A stretch of DNA of 64,000 nt from Bidens hawaiensis (lineage: Eukaryota; Streptophyta; Magnoliopsida; Asterales; Asteraceae): assembly GCA_021521415.1 (NCBI GenBank), contig JAIQDT010007611.1:1-64000 (forward strand). The letters are read 5' to 3'. Position 1 is the first letter of the stretch. Each line of letters opens with the position of its first letter. Shown one piece after another: positions 11,219-21,484 of the stretch. The position numbers were made by a program, and so were the translations under genes. The notes under the pieces were generated by a model. It had not been told where the DNA came from, did no database searches, and saw only the letters and a program-made list of their open reading frames with translations.

Positions 11219-11551
11219 CATTGTAGTTGGTTTCTAGTATTGTTTGCATTTGAATTGTACTTTAATTTGACATGACTAAATCTATTGTAATGTTTGCATT
11301 ATTTGCCTACATGCTACTAGTAATAAAAGCATTAAACAAAATACTGTCAAAATAGCATACAAACCATCATGTCCCAAATCAAACATAGCATACAAACCAT
11401 CATGTCCCAAATCAAACACACATGCTACAAGTCTTAAATTGTTTCAAACACAAACCATGACATGGTACCAGAAAGTTCAAAACAAAAGTCTTAAATAGTC
11501 TCAAACACACACCATCAATCTAACTCAAACACAACTTTATGGTTGACATCA
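11219..11551. other. Spacer between convergent MULE genes
   Basis: AT-rich stretch with a duplicated tract (about 11355-11420, a repeated CATACAAACCATCATGTCCC). No gene seen; probably the 3' untranslated regions of both genes. Confidence 0.5.
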
Positions 11552-14536
11552 TTATTCTTGAATTGGTGCCCTGCAAGTTCTGATGTTGTGTCCGTAACCT
11601 CCACATCTTCCACAACTTTTTTCATGCTCCAACCTGGTAAGTCTTCCTCCTTCAGAAAACACTTCCTGAACCTCTTCAATCTTCCTCTTCCTCTTCTTGC
11701 TAGCTGCCAATTTCTTCTTCTCACCTAGTGCCTTCTTCCTGCTCTTCTTCGGTCTGCCAATCTGAGTATGATGTTTAGGAAGAGTTATTATTGTTGGGCA
11801 ATTTGAGGGTGTCCACATATAAGGGCCTGGTATGGGCCTGATTTGGTGATTATACACCTTCTTCCAAGTGTCTAACCAGTAAGCTTCATCAACCCACTTC
11901 TCCAATGGACCGAAATACATGTTGTTTTCTATCATGTTATATAGGGCTGCCACAGCATGTTTGCATGGCATACCTGTCAAGTCCCATCTCCTACACGTGC
12001 AAGTTCTATCCCCCACATTCACTACACATTGGCTTCTCAGACTTTTAACCTATGAACATATTTGCATATTAACAAAAGATTAATTGTAATATCATAGTCA
12101 TGCAAATTTTCATACCTGGTAAGTCACATCATCAACCATCATAACCGTCAATTTGCTTGCTTCTGTTTGGATTTCATCCCATGCTTTTGTTGCTTGCGGT
12201 GTTAATGGGCCCTTTGCAGTGGCTTGCATCTTCTTCACAGTCACAATCCTCATGGCCAAATACTCTCTAATATACTCCAAGCATGTAATGATCGGCTTGT
12301 CTCTTGCTTCAACAAGTTGCTTGTTGAAAGATTCACAAAGGTTGTTCAGCAACATATCACTTTTTGCCCTTCCTGAAAAATGTGATCTTGACCATCTTGC
12401 TGCCGGGATCTCACTAAGCCAGAGAAACATATCAAGATTTGTTTTCTTAATCTCCTCCATTGCCATGTTGAAGTAGGGGACAAAAGTTGCCGATGCTGCC
12501 CTATAAAACAAGCCTTTATACAAATCTCCCCTCCAGGTTTGCCTCAAGTTCTCATGGATGTGTCTACAACAAAACCGATGCTCTGCCCTAGGGAAAACAC
12601 TCTCAACTGCTTGAATAAGTCCCTACAACAGTCAAATCACCATAATTAGTGTACATGAGTTAGCCTATTACAAATATATCCTACGTGTACATACCTTTTG
12701 TTGGTCACTTATGAAAGTAAAATTGGCATCATGAGGCAAGTCAAGATCATCTCCAAGGAGATCTAAGAACCATTTCCATGAGTCTGTGCATTCGGCTTCC
12801 ACTATTGCAAAGGCAACAGGATACAAGCAATTGTTACCGTCCGTCCCGACAGCAGTCAAAATCTGTCTGGGGTATTTCCCTTTCATAAAACAACCATCCA
12901 ACCCAAGAAGTTCTCTACCAAGCAATTTAAATCCTTTAACCAAAGCAGCATAACACACATATATCCTTCTAAATTGCCTTGTTTTAAGGTTAGGGTTAGC
13001 ACATGGTTCAACATCTAATTTAATGGTACTACCTGGGTTTGCTTTAAGAAGCTCATCAATATAGGATCTGAGGTGGGTGTATTGTTTGGTGTGGTCACCA
13101 TCCTTTCTTTGCAAAGCTATTGTCTTTGCTCTTCTCATCTTGGATTCAGAAAGTTGTACTTGATGCATCTGCTGGAATTTGGCCTTCAATTCCTTGGCAG
13201 ATAAGTTGGGGGTGGTTTGTAGCTCAACCTCAATCTCTTTGGCAATAGTAGACATTGTGTACAAACCAATTGTTCTACTTCTGAGACAGTCGTGTTTTCT
13301 AGGAATGGCCTTCACACACCAATTATCCTCAACAGATTGTCTTGAGATGTGCAGCGTCTAAGGGCAAGTGGGTTTCATTTCCCTTTTTTTTACCTTCAAA
13401 TTTTCCTGACTTGACACATTTGACCCCTCAACAGCAACCAAATTAGGATTGGTCCCCAAACAAATCACCCTAAACCTTAAAGGATCATTCTTCTTGATAT
13501 ACAAATCTCTTCTAGCATGAATAGCATAACTCTTAACCATTTCATTCAATGTTTCCTTTAATGGTATTAACTGACCAACATAAAATGGACACTCATCATC
13601 ATTATTCCTTTCCTTACCCTTGAACTTTCTTAGCATACTATTCAAGACACTCAAGCGCTCATCATCAGAGCTCTCATAGGTATCCATGCAAGGATTTAAA
13701 CCATCATCATCACTAATATGATCAGCTGCTGCTTCTACCACATCAAAATCTACAATAGCTTTATACAACCTCATGTCAACTTCTACATCCTCCAACGGTG
13801 TTTGAAAGGCAGCCGTATACTTAGGATCACTTTCATCTGATCGATCACTATCATAACTGTCATCATCTTCCTCACTAGAACTATTTTCAGCACTCTCTTC
13901 ATCAACACTTTCACCACCCACTTCATCAACACTTTCACCACCCACTTCATTGACACTTTCAACACACTCTTCATGGACACTTTTACCACTCACTTCATTA
14001 ACACTTTCAAAACCAAAACCAGGTACAAATCCAAAATCATAGACCACAATTTCAGTACCACTAGTCCTGCCATGTTCTACAAAAATCTCAACAATGTGAG
14101 TACCTATACCATCACTACCTCTAATCATATCACAAACATCTTGAAAATGATAATCTTCAACCAACGGCTTTAAACCCAAGTCCAAACTAATACGCGGATG
14201 TTTGTAATGAAAACAAAACGCTGTACCACAACCATATTGTAACTTACAAAGTATTCCAAGCAACAAAACTTTTACGAAATTCAGAAACTTGAACTTCATC
14301 AACGTAAGTGATCTTCCCCCCTTCGTATCTTCGCTGCCCCTCGGTAGCGAAATACCCTCAATGGAAAAGTTTTATGGTGAACGCATGTGAATAATTTTCA
14401 CCTATAACAACATTCAACCCGTTAACAACAATCAAGCAAAAAAACAAAAATGTTGAGCAAACAGTAAAACCTTACCATATAGGTCGTACGGGTCACAATA
14501 CTCACTGTCCGGCCTAATAGAATACGAGGTCAACAT
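11552..14536 (-). pseudogene. mudrA-type MULE transposase, disabled
   Basis: Four exons fit: 14476-14536, 12695-14401, 12116-12622 and 11552-12049, with GT..AG introns of 74, 72 and 66 bp. In order the product has the N-terminal MULE domain, an acidic low-complexity stretch with VDEVGGESVDEV-type repeats, the DDE transposase core (first Asp in LGLDGCFMKG, second in FISDQQKG, and the conserved HRFCCRHIHENLR motif), a SWIM zinc finger CTCRRWDLTGMPCKHA and a C-terminal CCHC knuckle CGRCGGYGHNIRTC. Three lesions break it: an in-frame TGA at 14358-14360 after TIKLFH, a frame change near 14240-14302, and an in-frame TAG at 13358-13360 after KPTCP. It would normally cut and paste the element by acting on the inverted repeats in the nucleus. 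An expressed product would have to start downstream and lack the N-terminus. Confidence 0.85.
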
Positions 14537-14823
14537 TGCGATGTGTGCAAGCATGATGTACATAGAAATATACATATTTCCGACATCAAATAATCTCTAA
14601 AAACTGCAATTTCTATCTAATAATATAGCACAAAAGACTACTTATCATAATAAAACATAATTTCAGGTGAAACCAAGCCTCAAACGAAGAAACAAGCAAA
14701 AAGACGAAGAAAAACAGAAGAAAACACAAGAAAACACAAGAAAACAAAGAAACACGCCCCCATGCCTCAAGAAACACGCCCCCATGTTTCTGAAACAAGA
14801 AAAGACAAAATCTGGAAGCAAAA

Positions 14824-15024
14824 GCACGGGGCCGTGCTCAGCATGCACGGGGCCGTGGACGGGAATGCAGAAAAGACAAAGAAGAATTGAGCACATATCA
14901 CTAAATAACACGGGGCCGTGCCTGCTAACCACGTGGCCGTTGCCACCTCACACAAAAGACAAAACAAATCTGGCACATGTCATAAAAATACACGGGGCCG
15001 TGCTCATCACGGACGGGGCCGTGC
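14824..15024. repeat. Dispersed CACGGGGCCGTG palindromes
   Basis: The near-palindrome CACGGGGCCGTG or a one-base variant occurs five times or more in 200 bp (about 14825, 14845, 14909, 14991, 15011) just upstream of the LTR TATA box, suggesting repeated regulatory sites or hairpins. Confidence 0.8.
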
Positions 15025-15040
15025 CTCATCGTCCAGATTG

Positions 15041-15050
15041 CCTATAAATA
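15041..15050 (+). promoter_or_regulatory. TATA box of the solo LTR
   Basis: CCTATAAATAG, followed by a typical plant LTR leader. Confidence 0.6.
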
Positions 15051-16499
15051 GTGGCTCATGTTGCATTCATCAAGTGTGCCTTGAAAAGAGTTCTCTCCGG
15101 TTTTCACTTATAAAAACACACACTAACACTCACTTTGAAGATCTAGTGAAGAGTTTGAAGGCTTGGAGGTCATCACCACTAATCATCATCATCAACCATC
15201 ATTACCATCATTAAGAAGAAGGATTCATCTACACTTGGTTAGATTGTTCTAAGTTTAATCATGTATTTGTTGTTATCAATCATCTTAATGTCTATCACTA
15301 TGCTCATTATGAGCTAAGCTCCTTTTACCATCTAAAATCTATGAAGAAGCTTTGTTTTACTTGATAATTAATCAAGACATGTGATGTAGTCTAGTAAAGT
15401 ACATGGTTATATTACAATTATCTTTTGATGAGAAATGTTTCACCATCTTAAATCACTAAATCAAAGTTGGTGGTTGTCAATATCATTGGCAATCGTTCAT
15501 GATCGATTCATGTTCTTGAAAGATAGAAATACTTTGATACATTATCGAAACACGGATCCTTATATTGTACTTAGAAATGATGAGATATAAGTTATGGTGA
15601 ATTTTTCTAAACCTTGGTAATCCGAAAATGGCTTTGCTTAGGATATCAAATTAGTCAAGGAAACCCTATGTTAACGGAATGTATAATTATAACCTACATA
15701 AATCAACCAAGGGGAGGTTGTGTGATGAACTACAACCACCCGAAGTTGTTAGAATTGGTATTTGAGAAATCGAAGTCAATCCTAATCTTTCTACTTTACG
15801 AAACTACTTGCCAACTCAAATCGACATCATTGAGATGGTATGACATTAGGAAAGGGTGGACTTTAAAATGCGCATACCATCTCCTTAGTGCCGAAGATGC
15901 GCAGGTTTAAGGAGCTATCTATCATATATTGATACGGCAAGTATATCACATGTCTATATATTAATTATCAACGCTAAAAATGGAGTGGATTCTTGATCTT
16001 AGATGGTAACCTTCGCATAATTGAACAACCCGTTTAGAATCTCTTGTCTCGGTCACCTATATATTATACATATATAAGCATTTATATTTTGTAAAAAGCT
16101 CAAAAAAATTATTAACCCCAAAATGATTAAAACCTCCGATTAAAGTAAAACAACGATTTATTATTAGAAACCTTTGTGTCCACGGATTGATACTTGGTTC
16201 TTACCAATACTATTATACATATACGATAGGTACACTTGCCTATTTTGTGTGTGTTTAGTCTTTGTTGAAATCACTTTTATAAATTTAAAACGCGATCTTG
16301 TGCAAAAGCTAGGTATCCAATCCATCATATTTTTACAAGCCACGCACACAGCACATCAAGGTGACGTTTGATTTTAACGGTGATCGGAAAAATTAGGGGT
16401 TCAATGTTCGAACGGTTGGTTTGTATTTGGGTGTTGGGAAAAAAACCCTAAATCGGGGGTTTTATTGAATCTGGGGTGTGTAAATAGGTAAAAGACTAT

Positions 16500-16658
16500 A
16501 TTACCCTTCGACATTAACGGTCAACGACGGGTCAACTGACGGTAGGAGTCAGAGGAACCCGCCGGAGAAACACAGGGGCCCAAACTTCGCAAAATCTTTT
16601 TCAGGGGTAAACCCATCGAATGTGGATATAAACCAGGGAGACAAAATGCAGATTTCTC
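16500..16658 (-). repeat. Right terminal inverted repeat of the large MULE
   Basis: Partner of 9984-10157; in an intact element it would drive the minus-strand transposase. Confidence 0.9.
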
Positions 16659-16888
16659 TATTTGTATATCTAATATGTAGTTTTTTAAAACAAAAGCTCA
16701 TAACTAAAGTTATAAAATACCAATTTCGTGTAATTCAAAGAACAAAAAATATTAGTCTTTTTTTTCCCAATAGACTAATCCAAGCATTTTTTGGTTTCTC
16801 TTCAAAAGTAATTTCAATATATAGGGGGCCAGTATTTTTTCATTGCACGGGGCCTTTGAGTTGCCCCGCATCCTCAGAGTCGGCACTG

Positions 16889-17711
16889 TATATCAATATA
16901 TGATTAGAAGGTTATAAATATGGGTTATTTGTAATCAAGTTAATCATCACCACCGTCAATAATACAAACTAGAATAAGATTTATAATACCTGATTATCAC
17001 TTTTAGTTTTTAGTTAAAAAAAGAAAATGACATAAAATTGGTTAAAAATGAGCGCTAACGATTGTTGTTTAGTGAATTTTAATGTTATTGGACTTGTAAT
17101 TATAATCTTAGTAGTGTAGATATGAAATTTTGGGTTGTAATGTTTTTACAGTAGGTTAGGCTACTTTAAAAGCTGATTTATTCAAAATGACTAAACACGA
17201 AAAGATGTGTCTTGACAACTAACAAGTGTTTATACCTTTCACATTTAATACTTTTGGTTTTCTAACTTTTGAGGCCGTGAAGCTACTTAATCATGTCCAA
17301 CTAGTTCATGCATAACATTGATCTATAAATGTTATTTTTAAACGACCTAGTTTTGTCTATCCAAAAAAGAACCAACGACATAACTTGTTACTTGTTTATC
17401 TTATGTAACAATTTAAACACCAGCGTTTAGTGAATGCAACTTAGTAAAATGAAAAGTTACTTATGAAAAACTGAAATTGTTTTCTATTTTCAATTGACAT
17501 TTATTCGTATTATATATGAAAACACGGTTTCTGGCTGAAAAGACGTTCAAAGTCACTTCATCGATTCCATATGTGGAAGCTACAAGGTAATTTACATGAA
17601 CATGAACATCATCTTCACATGTTAAGTTTAGTAAAATATAAATCTACCTTCCGAGTTATTATTAATTGAATAATGTAAGTTGTATTGAGAGACTGTACAC
17701 TTCTTGGAAAA
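16889..17711. other. Intergenic stretch, nothing recognised
   Basis: AT-rich sequence between the hAT element and the Tat retrotransposon, without ORFs or repeats that I can assign. Confidence 0.6.
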
Positions 17712-17716
17712 CTAAT

Positions 17717-18522
17717 TATAGAGGTAGGGTACCAAAAAGACCCAAATACCCTTAAGGACTACCCAAGGGTCACTCAGAAATCCCTCATAAGACACCCGCG
17801 GGGCACACAAGTCATCCGCATAATCATTTGAGGAAGAAACACTCTCATAGCACATGCGGAAGCATTATAGCACCCTCAGAAGTCATCCGCAAGAAGGAAT
17901 AACCTTCCGCGTAAATGACCACGAGGTAATGCTCTGGGACAGCTGTCAATAACCAATTACCTTCTAGAAGATTTACCAAGATGCTTTCTTGGGCAATACG
18001 TGATTTTTTGGCCAATCAGCTAGTGACACCTGGCAAGGTCGTTATAACCATGCGCATGTCCAATATTCACACATTAACAAATGGAAAGAGGACGCGTGTC
18101 TAGGTTGCTATACATGCACATGCAACGTATAAGTTAAACCTATCACACAAGGACACGTGTCCAGACGGTTATGCAGGCATCTTCCTAAGGGACAGCTGGC
18201 CCAATCACCTTCCCATATCCTTCGGCTATAAATACCCTCTCGATCATCATGAGATATTCATTCACAATCACCATACTCTCACATTTTACTTAAGTACTTT
18301 ATCTCCTTGTAAGAACGGTACTTATTCTCACGCCGGAGGGTGGTTACGGGAAGACCTCCCTCTTGTCCTTCCCGTAACGAGCTCACGGTGTTCTGTTTTG
18401 CAGGATTCACGTCACTGGACTTTAGGAATTGTATTCATATCGTGTTGACAGTAACCGTATCCTACCTTGTGGACTCATTGGATCTAGGACCCATTAGTGG
18501 GGAGTAAATCCGTGTTTCTTCA
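17717..18522 (+). repeat. 5' LTR of the Tat element
   Basis: Starts TATAGAGGTAGGG and ends TTTCTTCA. Pairs with 30862-31666. Confidence 0.93.
18226..18234 (+). promoter_or_regulatory. TATA box of the Tat 5' LTR
   Basis: CTATAAATA, kept in the 3' LTR near 31370; the expected transcription start is about 30 bp downstream. Confidence 0.65.
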
Positions 18523-18540
18523 TTGGCGCCATCCGTGCTT
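18523..18540 (+). other. Primer-binding site of the Tat element
   Basis: TTGGCGCCATCCGTGCTT follows the LTR directly, the position and TGGCGCC start seen in plant Ty3 Tat/Athila elements. The tRNA was not identified. Confidence 0.6.
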
Positions 18541-18580
18541 TTGTTAGAACAGCTAAAAAATTTTCCGTTCTCTTTACGAT

Positions 18581-21484
18581 ATGAGTTAGTTACCTAAACG
18601 GCCGACGGAGAATCAAGCACAACCTCTGCGTGATCTCAACCTTGAAACACGTGAAGGAGCAACGTCCGTGTTTGCTCGAATTTCGACCCCTGTTTTAAGA
18701 GCTGAAACCGTCAATCCAGGAATCTTTTCCTTGGATGGTTCGACAGCTCGGGGGTTGTTTACTCAACAAGAGGGTGTTACCCCGGTAGACACCGGAAACA
18801 TTGTTACACCAACTACTGACTCGGGGTACGTCACAGGCCCAGGAGGTTCTAATATAAGGAATCTAGAGCGTGTTCCAAGAGAAGTCCATCGAACTCAGTC
18901 GGAGTTAGGTTTGGAAGAAGATTCCGGTGACTCTAATCCAAGAAGAGCTCACCGTCATAACCTCAGGACTGAAGAAACCTTATCTCCAGACGAGTGGCTT
19001 CGTGTTTAGCAAGAAAGTTTAAGAGCAGAGTACGAACGTCGGGTCCGGAATGAGAGTTTCCATGGCCGTACCCTGACGTACGATGAGCCTCCCAGGAGAT
19101 CTAATTCCCCTCCAATAAGGGGAAGCCACATCCAATACAGTTTGCCACCGGAGCGGAACATGAGTGAAACCCGAAGGTTGCGTCCTCGTCCCCGCATTGA
19201 TATGCGGGTATCATTCTATGAGGACGAACTGGACGGGTACGACTCAACTTATCGGCCGGATGGTAGTTATTATAGCGGGGATAGTCGTCTTCCTTCTTAA
19301 GGAGGGACTAGCTACCCACGACCAGTTGTCCGCCATGCGGAATATCACAGCGATGCTGAGCATGATTTTTCGAAACCATACCGTCCGGAGTCTTTTGCAG
19401 AAAAGTCAAAATTTATTCCAAGTATCACACAAGCTTCATTTCCAGTAAACGCGAAGATTCCAACGTCTGTTGGAACATATAATGGAATGACAGAACCAAG
19501 CGATCATTTGTTGAGATTTGTGGCAGTCGGGGGAGTCAGTGGTTGGACTCTTCCGTACTGGTGCCACATGTTCCCACTCACACTCACGGGAGCTGCGATA
19601 GAGTGGTTTGAAAAACTGCCTGCCGGACAAATCAAAAGTTGGAATGTTTTCATAGCAAAATTCTCCCAGCACTTTAGTCAACAAAAGAAACATACTCGTG
19701 ACCCTTCAGAAATACTGGATGTTACAAGGCGAAATAATGAATCCATTGAGGACTTCATTACTCGTTTTACTAACGAGAGCCTTAACATCGGAGGGGTAAG
19801 AAAATATATGCTAAGGGGAGCATTCTGTAAAAATATCCATTGTGATGATTTGTTCCACACACTCACGGGGAGAGACGGGATGCCCAAATCATGGGATGAA
19901 ATCTTTAAAGCATCAAAGTTGTATGCGAGAACTGAGAAAACTTTAGGTGCCAGTGGTCAAAAGCTACCACCGAGGGTCGAGTTTCAAACTCCGAGACCAA
20001 ATAAGCAAGCTAAAGGACCAATATGGTCAAGACTCCAACCAAGTACGGAAGCATCTAAGCCTTTTGATGCAAGATCTTTGATCGGAAACAAAGGTAAACG
20101 TAATTTTTCAGCCCGCTTCACCAACAGTTGGACCCAGTTATCAAAGACTCTCTCAGAAATTCTCACTACTGAAAATCTGACTTTCCGGAAACCTCAACCA
20201 ATACCGCGGAAGTCATTCCTTGATACCAAAAAACATTGCTCATATCATAATGATGTTGGACATAACACGAACGAGTGTGTGGCTCTCAGAAATGAAATTG
20301 AAGCAGCTGTTAAAAATAGTAAACTCGAACATTTAGTCAAAGGTGTACGAGGAGGGACTGGCAAACCTCCCGCAAAGGATAGTCAGGGCCCGAACAAAAG
20401 GCAAATCAAAGATCTGAATGTCCACATGATCCAAGGGGGACATTCAAGTAAGGGAAAATGGAGAGAATATTTGGACGAAGAATGGAAGAGTGCACCTGTG
20501 ATTTTTCCTCGGATCAAAGGTGGTCCATGTAACAAAAACCCGCTGATAATTACTGCTGAATTTGGCCACTACCGATCACAATTTGTGTTTTTTGACACAG
20601 GCAGTACGTCCGATATTATGTACGAACAATGTTTCGAACAACTGGATGAAGAAGACAAAGAAAGACTACAACCAATTCATGCTCCTGTTTCTGGTTTCGG
20701 AGGAGAGATAATGCACCCGCGTGGTGTTATCACTTTCCCGGTCACACTAAGTGACGGAGTACGGTCAAGAACCGAAGAAGTAGAATTTTTGGTCCTACCA
20801 GCAACTTCCAAACATGACATTATCTTGGGACGAGAGGCAATTGGAGACTTCAATGCCCACCCATCCACAGTACATGGTGCAGTAGGAATTCCAACTCGCA
20901 CCGGTGTGGCAATAATTCATGTAAACCGACATTGTTTTACAACCGAAAGTTCAAGGCCAAGCAAGGTCCCAAGACAGGCCCAGAGGACTGAACCAGAGAA
21001 ATGGATCCTCAATAAAAAGTTTATGGACCAAACCGTAATAATTGGTCTGTCCATCTATGAAATCGTCCGAACCTTTCTAAAGCAGCTATTGATCAAAAAC
21101 ATCGACATTTTTGCATGGCAGCCCGCGGACATGACCGGTGTCCCGCGGAACATTTCAGAACACAAGTTGAAGGTGAATCCGTTAATCACCCCAATTATGC
21201 AAAAGAAGAGAAAGATGGGTCCAGAACAAACGAAGGCCATGAATGAACAAGTGCAAGATCTTCTTCATGCTGGGATTATAAGAGAAATCAAGTATCAAAC
21301 ATGGGTCGCCAACCTAGTGATCGTCCCAAAAAGCAACGAAACGTGGAGGATGTGTATAGATTATAAAGATATAAACAAAGCATGTCCGAAAGATTGTTAC
21401 CCACTTCCGGAGATCGATTTGTACGTAGCTGCTGTGGCCCCATTCAAATTCAAGTGCTTCCTCGATGCCTACAAGGGCTGGTGA
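18581..21484 (+). pseudogene. Tat gag, protease and start of reverse transcriptase, broken
   Basis: One long frame from ATG at 18581 is interrupted by three in-frame stops: TAG at codon 3 (18587), TAG at 19007 and TAA at 19298. From 19487 it is open for 665 codons. The gag part has the retrotransposon gag core (WCHMFPLTLTGAAIEWFEKL and following) and a Tat-style cysteine/histidine segment CSYHNDVGHNTNEC. Protease carries the active-site DTGS near 20593. Reverse transcriptase begins with the conserved WRMCIDYKDINKACPKD and runs to FLDAYKG. A small deletion there shifts the frame and creates the TGA at 21482. Virus-like particle formation and copying would need intact relatives in trans. Confidence 0.88.

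Larger units (their letters stand above)
14668..16355 (+). mobile_element. Solo LTR inserted in the MULE 5' region
   Basis: About 1.7 kb separates the transposase start from the MULE terminal repeat and looks like an LTR: repeated CACGGGGCCGTG motifs, a TATA box at 15042, and a 3' part (GATACTTGG, GGTACACTTGCC) seen at the ends of plant LTRs. The best borders are TG at 14668 and CA at 16355 with near-matching flanks TCAGG/TCAAG. Borders are uncertain by tens of bases. No internal retrotransposon region follows. Confidence 0.5.
9984..16658. mobile_element. Large MULE with transposase and GRF zinc-finger genes
   Basis: The 6,675-bp element is bounded by a perfect 9-bp duplication TATTTGTAT (9975-9983 and 16659-16667) and by long terminal inverted repeats that begin GAGAAATCTGCATTTTGTCT. 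On the minus strand it encodes a mudrA-type transposase (11552-14536), and on the plus strand a small GRF zinc-finger/membrane protein (10263-10761) plus an acidic frame (10889-11218). Genes start at opposite repeats and converge, the same plan as MuDR with mudrA and mudrB. A solo LTR (about 14668-16355) has landed between the transposase start and the right repeat. Transposase lesions mean this copy is probably no longer autonomous. Confidence 0.9.
9659..16888. mobile_element. hAT-type non-autonomous element, split by a MULE
   Basis: Flanked by a perfect 8-bp duplication TATATCAA (9651-9658 and 16889-16896), the hAT signature. Ends are short imperfect inverted repeats, CAAGGCCGACCC on the left and CAGTGCCGACTC as the reverse complement of the right. 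Without the MULE at 9984-16658 the element is about 546 bp (9659-9983 plus 16668-16888) and has no transposase. Confidence 0.75.

Noticed and set aside
14663..15214. Several open frames on both strands
   Set aside because: They fall in the solo LTR with CACGGGGCCGTG repeats and show low-complexity products only.
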